From: CAYNCE01 sp964522515 | GTDB lineage: Bacteria; Patescibacteriota; Patescibacteriia; UBA2196 | DNA length: 8,014 nucleotides | Direction: 5' to 3' | Assembly: GCA_964522515.1 (NCBI GenBank) | Contig: CAZFWC010000028.1 | Coordinates: 1 to 8,014 of the forward strand | Part shown: one piece after another, positions 4,110 through 8,014 of the stretch | Layout of the letters: every line of letters begins with the position of its first letter | Numbering within the stretch: position 1 is the stretch's first letter | Made by a program: the position numbers and the translations under genes | Notes under the pieces: generated by a model | Seen by the model: the letters and a program-made list of their open reading frames with translations, nothing else | The model's database searches: none | Told to the model about the DNA's origin: nothing

Positions 4110-5183
4110 TAAAAATTTAAAAGATTCGACAATTTTACCAAAAGTTGGTTCATGTGAATAAAAAATTTCATAAACAGAATTGTTTTTTTCTATAAAATAA
4201 TTAAAATGCTTTTCACCAGCATAAGCTCCAATGTAGGTAATCAATGTGCCTTCTGTTGTGTCAAAAAGCACTTTGGACTTTTTAAAATCTTCATATCCCT
4301 GACTTTCTATATTAAAAATTATATCTGATAATTGCTCTTTTGTATTAATAAAAATTGACATAGTTCCCATTAAACCTAAGGAAGATGCTCTTTTTGGATC
4401 ATCAAAATCATAAATACTTATTACTACAGATCCATCAGTGTTTTCCTTTGCAAAATACTTTGCTGGATACTCAAACTCAAACCCATACTCCTCATTCCTA
4501 TAAGTCTGACAGTTTAAAATATCATCTCCATCCTCTAAAAACCTAAAAGTGGAGAGGATTTGGTTGAAAACTTCCAATGACTCATTACGATTTTCTATCT
4601 GGCAAACGTGTATCATAAAAAATTTATCATCTTGTAGACCGATAACAGCAGTGTATTTATCACCAAAATAAGTTTCCTCCTTATAAATTCCAATTGATTT
4701 ATTATCAATTTTCTTATTTTCAACCAAAATACCTACCCCATTTTCAATCTCATCAAAACTGTTTAGTAAATTAAAACTTAAAACCGGGAAAGCATTATTA
4801 TCTTGTTTCTTGTAACTCTTATTATTTAAAACTAATAAATCAATATTATTTGAATTCTCATTAATAAGTCCTATCCCAGCAGATTCCCAATATGGATGAT
4901 ACTTTATTTCAAACCCATACTCTTCATTCTTATAAGTCTGCCAGTCTGCTGTTTCATCTTCCTGTACTTGTTTTTGTAAATTCAATACTTTCTGCTCTAA
5001 AGCCAATTTTTCTGTTTCGTTTATAGTTTTTTGATAAGTCCACACCACCCAGCCAACTAAAACAGCTGCCACCAAAACCCCAATCAAAATCCATAACCAT
5101 GTTTTGGATTTTTTAGTTTCTAGTTCTGGTTGAACTTCTGATTGAATTTCTAAATTGTTTTGTTCTTGTTTTTTTGGATTCAT
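4104..5183 (-). CDS. membrane-anchored protein with two tandem PsbP-like domains
   Basis: A 359-residue protein without a recognised specific role. Residues 1-27 are polar and cytoplasmic, 28-50 form one transmembrane helix (WLWILIGVLVAAVLVGWVVW), and 52-78 are a short coiled-coil-like stretch. Two homologous extracytoplasmic domains follow: about 81-217, opening with WQTYKNEEYGFEIKYHPYWE, and about 225-359, opening with CQTYRNEEYGFEFEYPAKY. Each closes with a similar helix and strand (VFNQILSTFRFLE and KIVESFKFLN). The YKNEEYGFEFxYP opening and the final SFKFL helix are typical of PsbP-like or PsbP-related extracytoplasmic domains. The repeat is visible at DNA level near 4475-4514 and 4900-4943. 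First gene of the cluster with aspS and the winged-helix gene, 12 nt before aspS, and divergent from the glycosyltransferase. Two cysteines (194 and 225) flank the domain junction. Confidence 0.75.
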   Translation of the reverse strand: MNPKKQEQNNLEIQSEVQPELETKKSKTWLWILIGVLVAAVLVGWVVWTYQKTINETEKLALEQKVLNLQKQVQEDETADWQTYKNEEYGFEIKYHPYWESAGIGLINENSNNIDLLVLNNKSYKKQDNNAFPVLSFNLLNSFDEIENGVGILVENKKIDNKSIGIYKEETYFGDKYTAVIGLQDDKFFMIHVCQIENRNESLEVFNQILSTFRFLEDGDDILNCQTYRNEEYGFEFEYPAKYFAKENTDGSVVISIYDFDDPKRASSLGLMGTMSIFINTKEQLSDIIFNIESQGYEDFKKSKVLFDTTEGTLITYIGAYAGEKHFNYFIEKNNSVYEIFYSHEPTFGKIVESFKFLN

Positions 5184-5301
5184 AAAATTTTTGGTTAATT
5201 TATAAATTTTTATTTAATTAAATTAATAATTAAAGCTATTATTTATTGTATCTTTATTCTTATCTTCATTTTACCCCACTTGCGCTAAAAAAGCAAAAAA
5301 A

Positions 5302-5310
5302 TGTTATAAT
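5302..5310 (+). promoter_or_regulatory. extended -10 promoter of the glycosyltransferase gene
   Basis: TGTTATAAT contains a perfect TATAAT (5305-5310) preceded by the TG of an extended -10. No good -35 is seen; TTGCGC at 5280-5285 would need a 19-nt spacer. Transcription would start near 5317, leaving only about 12 nt before the ATG at 5329, so the message is nearly leaderless. The rest of the 5184-5328 divergent spacer is AT-rich. For the opposite gene only a weak candidate -10 (TACAAT, 5250 to 5245 on the minus strand) is visible. Confidence 0.6.
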
Positions 5311-5328
5311 AAAATTAATAATAAATTT

Positions 5329-6744
5329 ATGCTAAAAATAAACAAAATTCAATTAGCCCTGATCTTAATAATCCTAATCTTTCTTGCTATCAAAATTCCG
5401 CAGATTGATTTTCGCTATGGCGATGAAAATATTTATTTTCAAATGGGGAATTTAATTGCCCAAGGCCAAATGCCGTATCAAGATTTTTTTCTAGCTTCCC
5501 CGCCTTTGCAAGTTCTGCTAATTGCTTTAATAATTTTTCTTTTTGGTTTTAATATCTATTTATTAAAACTAATTCCTATTTTATGTTTGATTGGCTCTGC
5601 TATATTTATTTATAAAATTCTTGCAAGTCAAAAAGAAAAATTAGCAGGAGTTTTTGCTAGCTTTTTGTATTTGTTTTCATTTTTAATTTTAACTACCAGC
5701 GACTATTTTTCTGGCGTGCATTTGACTATTTTTTTATGCCTTGTTTCGCTTTATTTAATTTGTAAAAATAAACCGGTCTGGGCTGGTCTACTATCTGCTT
5801 TAGCTTTGCTAACCCGCTTTTATGCTGCGCCAATTATACTTGCTTTAATAATTTTTATTTTATTAAACAAAAATAAACGCAAACATTTTTGGAAATTTCT
5901 TTTAACAAGCGGTTCAATTTTTATTGGCATTAATTTAATTCTATATTTAATTTTTAAACAAAACTACATATCAGATGTTTTGCTTTATCATCTGCTAAAA
6001 TTTGAAGAACAATCACGGCTAATGGTTTTACAATTTTTTCTAAACTGGGACTGGCCTTTGTTAATTTTGGCTGGCTTGTCTTTTTTTATAATTAAAATCA
6101 AAAAATTAATTTTGCCAATAATTGGCATTATAACTACTGGATTATTTTTATATTTATTTAAAGATATTTATTATTTATATTTTAATTTGCTTTTGCCTTT
6201 TATCGCTATTTTAGCTGGTTTGCTTTTAGCCAAAATTATAATCATCTCACTTAATTATCAAAAATATTTTGTTTATTTTATTTCAGGCGGAATTATTTTA
6301 GCGCTTGCTCTTTTGTCTTTTAGTCATATAAATTTTTATCTAAAAGATCATGCTAATTCAGCGCGCATTGATTATATTAAAGATTTAAATAATTTTATTA
6401 TTCAAAACAGCAATCAAGAAGACAAAATTTATGGCTCTTTTGAAATTGCCCCGCTCGTAGCAATAATGACCAATCGCCAAATTGTTGGCAATTTTATTGA
6501 TACTAATAACAAAACTTTTTCCACTAATATGTTTGATTTAACTGAAAGAGAAAAAATATTAGCCAAAGAAAAAGTAAAATTTATTATTGCTAAAACTCTA
6601 GTTAATCAAAAAGGACAATTATTAGAACTTGGAGGTTTTATTTCTCTTAATTTTTTAAACTCTCACTGCCAAGTCGCAAAAACTTATCCAATTAAAAAAG
6701 ACTACTATTCAAATCTCCTAGTAGTCTGGGAATGCAGATTTTAA
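5329..6744 (+). CDS. polytopic GT-C fold glycosyltransferase (ArnT/PMT-like)
   Basis: Such enzymes transfer a sugar from a polyprenyl-phosphate donor to a lipid, glycan or protein on the outer face of the membrane. The 471-residue product has a first membrane helix at about 8-23, then the external loop with the acidic pair Asp32-Glu33 (RYGDENIYFQMG), the expected catalytic region of the fold, and the typical PYQDFFLASPPLQVLL segment (49-64). Around nine to ten further hydrophobic helices follow up to about residue 333. A soluble C-terminal domain (about 345-471) contains NNFIIQNSNQEDKIYGSFE and KVKFIIAKTLVNQKG, as in many multi-helix CPR glycosyltransferases. Donor and acceptor cannot be inferred. 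It is the only plus-strand gene, with its own extended -10 promoter, and it converges on the small-protein cluster at 6853. Confidence 0.85.
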   Translation: MLKINKIQLALILIILIFLAIKIPQIDFRYGDENIYFQMGNLIAQGQMPYQDFFLASPPLQVLLIALIIFLFGFNIYLLKLIPILCLIGSAIFIYKILASQKEKLAGVFASFLYLFSFLILTTSDYFSGVHLTIFLCLVSLYLICKNKPVWAGLLSALALLTRFYAAPIILALIIFILLNKNKRKHFWKFLLTSGSIFIGINLILYLIFKQNYISDVLLYHLLKFEEQSRLMVLQFFLNWDWPLLILAGLSFFIIKIKKLILPIIGIITTGLFLYLFKDIYYLYFNLLLPFIAILAGLLLAKIIIISLNYQKYFVYFISGGIILALALLSFSHINFYLKDHANSARIDYIKDLNNFIIQNSNQEDKIYGSFEIAPLVAIMTNRQIVGNFIDTNNKTFSTNMFDLTEREKILAKEKVKFIIAKTLVNQKGQLLELGGFISLNFLNSHCQVAKTYPIKKDYYSNLLVVWECRF

Positions 6745-6756
6745 ATTGTTTCAAGC

Positions 6757-6842
6757 CCAAAGCCAAAACCTGACTCTCTAATTATCAAATTGATTTAACA
6801 GTTTCCTTAACTTTTTGAGTTGCTTCAATTGTTTTGGTTTGG
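6757..6842. repeat. long-spaced inverted repeat between convergent genes
   Basis: CCAAAGCCAAAAC (6757-6769) is complementary to GTTTTGGTTTGG (6831-6842), 12 pairs with one bulged G, enclosing 61 nt that include small stems such as AACT-TTTTG-AGTT. It occupies the 108-nt gap where the glycosyltransferase and the small-protein cluster run towards each other, where bidirectional termination is expected. No classic terminator with a U tract is seen. Confidence 0.4.
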
Positions 6843-6852
6843 TTGCATAATT

Positions 6853-7281
6853 TTAATATAAATCTTTATTTTTTGCTTCTTTGTTTAAACAAATAATATT
6901 TCTGTTTATTAACATTCCTAAAACAATTGTTAAAAATAAATGATATTTAATTTTAGATTCATTTATGTCAATTTCATTATCAACTATTTCTTTTATTAAT
7001 CCATTTAATTCTTTGTTATATTTAATATCTTTTGTAATTTTATTTACTTTTTCTTCTTCAAAATCAACAAAATTACTTTCCGTATTTAATTTTAAAATTT
7101 CACTATAAAATAATAATGACAAAGACATTCCCAAAAAAGCAAACAAATTATTTCTCTCTTCCAAATCATTTATATCTTCACTTAAACACTGGTCATTAGA
7201 AACTCCAATCAATATTTTTTTTAAATTTTCATCTTCTAAAAGTTTTTTCATTATTTCATTTATTTTTTCTTTTTTATTCAT
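6853..7281 (-). CDS. small hypothetical protein with two hydrophobic segments
   Basis: A 142-residue protein of no recognised family. It starts with a charged helical section (KKEKINEIMKKLLEDENLKK). A hydrophobic segment lies at about 45-63 (NLFAFLGMSLSLLFYSEIL), then an acidic and lysine-rich middle, and a second hydrophobic segment at about 113-126 (YHLFLTIVLGMLIN), ending in a polar tail. The segments could be two membrane helices or a buried helical bundle. Codon use is extremely A/T-biased. It is the last gene of a three-gene set, 10 nt after the stop of the preceding membrane protein, which implies co-expression and possibly a common complex. Function unknown. Confidence 0.6.
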   Translation of the reverse strand: MNKKEKINEIMKKLLEDENLKKILIGVSNDQCLSEDINDLEERNNLFAFLGMSLSLLFYSEILKLNTESNFVDFEEEKVNKITKDIKYNKELNGLIKEIVDNEIDINESKIKYHLFLTIVLGMLINRNIICLNKEAKNKDLY

Positions 7282-7291
7282 AAAATTTAAC

Positions 7292-7612
7292 TTAATTTTT
7301 TTCTTTAAATTCTAAATCTTTATTTCTCCAAACCTCAACTCTCCATCGCATATATAAATCTTTATATTTATCGTTTAAAAAATCCCTTAAATAATTTCTA
7401 AAAGAATATTTTTCTAAATAAAAGAAATCAATATCATCAACATATGGCATTTCTTTTGAAATTGATTTTATTACTGATAACATTTTTTTATATTCTTTTT
7501 TTCTTATTCTATAATGAATATACATTAACAAAAAAGTCAAACAAAATACACCGAAAGTAGAAATAATCGCTGGAATAAAATTATTAAAAAATAATTTTTT
7601 TAAATAATCCAT
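7292..7612 (-). CDS. small single-pass membrane protein, hypothetical
   Basis: A 106-residue protein with one transmembrane helix at about residues 11-33 (NFIPAIISTFGVFCLTFLLM), followed by a strongly basic stretch (HYRIRKKEYKK, 33-43). By the positive-inside rule the remaining 60 or so residues are cytoplasmic. That part is charged and aromatic-rich (DDIDFFYLEKYSFRNYLRDF and YMRWRVEVWRNKDLEF). No family is recognised. It lies 8 nt after the stop of the Cys-rich anchored protein and 10 nt before the two-segment protein, so the three probably form one unit. No Shine-Dalgarno site is apparent. Confidence 0.6.
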   Translation of the reverse strand: MDYLKKLFFNNFIPAIISTFGVFCLTFLLMYIHYRIRKKEYKKMLSVIKSISKEMPYVDDIDFFYLEKYSFRNYLRDFLNDKYKDLYMRWRVEVWRNKDLEFKEKN

Positions 7613-7620
7613 AAAACTAT

Positions 7621-7938
7621 TTAATAATCTTTTGTTATTTCACAAATATATAAATTTAATTTTTTATCTAATTTACAATTTTTTCCACACTCTGATTTAT
7701 TATCTTTTCCAAAATAAATTTTATCATTAAATTCAATTTGTCTTTGGCACTCGCTTTCACTTTTTAAATTATCAGCAATCACCCACTCTGATTCACAAGT
7801 TAAGCATCCATCAGGATAATAAAACATTGTCCATTTTAAATTATTTTTTTTAATTATAAAAAAACAAACAATCAATACAACAATAAATATAACAATCAAA
7901 TGTCTTTTGTTTTTAAATTGTAATTTTAATTTTTTCAT
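7621..7938 (-). CDS. small membrane-anchored Cys-rich extracytoplasmic protein
   Basis: A 105-residue protein: a basic N-terminus (MKKLKLQFKNKRH), one transmembrane helix at about 14-29 (LIVIFIVVLIVCFFII), then an exported domain of about 70 residues holding six cysteines (45, 48, 64, 84, 88, 99) in the pattern C-x2-C-x15-C-x19-C-x3-C-x10-C. The opening FYYPDGCLTCESEW and the ECGKNCKL segment recall small disulfide-rich anchored proteins seen in Patescibacteria, but no function is known to me. Six cysteines outside the membrane suggest three disulfides. It starts 17 nt after the stop of the AsnRS-like gene and is followed 8 nt later by a membrane protein. An earlier ATG at 7952 closes after two codons, so the start at 7938 is clear. 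Confidence 0.65.
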   Translation of the reverse strand: MKKLKLQFKNKRHLIVIFIVVLIVCFFIIKKNNLKWTMFYYPDGCLTCESEWVIADNLKSESECQRQIEFNDKIYFGKDNKSECGKNCKLDKKLNLYICEITKDY

Positions 7939-7955
7939 TTTTAATTTTTCATTTA

Positions 7956-8014
7956 CTAAGGTCTAATCCTATTTATCATCCTTGGAAAAGGAATTGTTTC
8001 GCGGATGTGGTGGA
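7956..8014 (-). CDS. C-terminal end of a class II aminoacyl-tRNA synthetase (AsnRS-like), partial
   Basis: The frame open from the right edge to TAG at 7958-7956 reads HHIRETIPFPRMINRIRP. This is the extreme C-terminus of class IIb synthetases of the Asp/Asn group, just after motif 3, where IRE-x-IPFPR is characteristic. Because a complete aspS lies elsewhere in the window, asparaginyl-tRNA synthetase is the likelier identity. An archaeal-type AspRS or a related paralogue cannot be excluded from 18 residues. The three small-protein genes follow it directly. Confidence 0.6.
   Translation of the reverse strand, partial: HHIRETIPFPRMINRIRP

Noticed and set aside
6745..6800. Short minus-strand coding remnant reading IIRESGFGFGLETI
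   Set aside because: The frame is closed by stops on both sides within 20 codons and belongs to no recognisable family. It is too short to call a pseudogene.
7681..7689. TTTTCCACA as a third DnaA box
   Set aside because: It lies inside a coding region, where it encodes the Cys-Gly-Lys of the Cys-rich protein, so coding constraint explains it.
1..8014. UGA recoding as in some CPR lineages
   Set aside because: All recognisable proteins read through with TGG for Trp and end on TAA or TAG, and no family motif requires an in-frame TGA.
1..8014. CRISPR arrays, transposases, integrases or prophage genes
   Set aside because: No regularly spaced repeats, no inverted-repeat-bounded element with a transposase and no recombinase motifs were seen.

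Overview
The window is strongly AT-rich, compact and mostly coding. Several traits together suggest a Patescibacteria (CPR) type bacterium: few recognisable Shine-Dalgarno sites, short genes, an aspartyl-tRNA synthetase without the usual bacterial insertion domain, membrane-anchored proteins with tandem PsbP-like repeats, and small orphan membrane proteins. This is an inference from gene style; there is no rRNA or ribosomal marker to place it.

Layout. All genes but one lie on the minus strand. Reading leftward from the right edge: the C-terminal end of a class II aminoacyl-tRNA synthetase (AsnRS-like, 7956-8014), then three tightly packed small proteins (one Cys-rich and membrane-anchored, two hydrophobic) down to 6853. 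A polytopic GT-C type glycosyltransferase on the plus strand (5329-6744) interrupts the series. Divergent from it, a second minus-strand cluster reads: anchored tandem-repeat protein (4104-5183), aspS (2691-4091) and a small winged-helix-like protein (2371-2679). A third minus-strand unit reads: consensus promoter (2288-2315), a short structured leader ending in an intrinsic-terminator hairpin (2215-2244), an unusual class II tRNA (2086-2170), a YbaK-family aminoacyl-tRNA deacylase (1517-2056), scpA (813-1517) and scpB (159-692). Left of scpB is another strong minus promoter (73-101), followed by a hairpin and a terminator (13-42). This is either a very small RNA or an attenuated leader for a gene off the left edge.

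How the parts work together. ScpA and ScpB are the kleisin and winged-helix subunits of the SMC condensin complex. AspRS, the AsnRS-like end, the deacylase and the tRNA all concern tRNA charging and its fidelity. The most striking locus is 2086-2315. The tRNA folds with an 8-bp acceptor stem, a 4-bp T-stem, an extended D-stem and a long variable arm, has G73 (serine-like identity), yet places GAU (an isoleucine anticodon) in the anticodon loop. The transcript expected from the upstream promoter begins within a few bases of a 14-nt sequence perfectly complementary to that tRNA's anticodon arm, and then meets a terminator before the tRNA. This looks like a tRNA-sensing attenuator or an anti-tRNA small RNA that is not a T-box. 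It is the best candidate here for an undescribed system.
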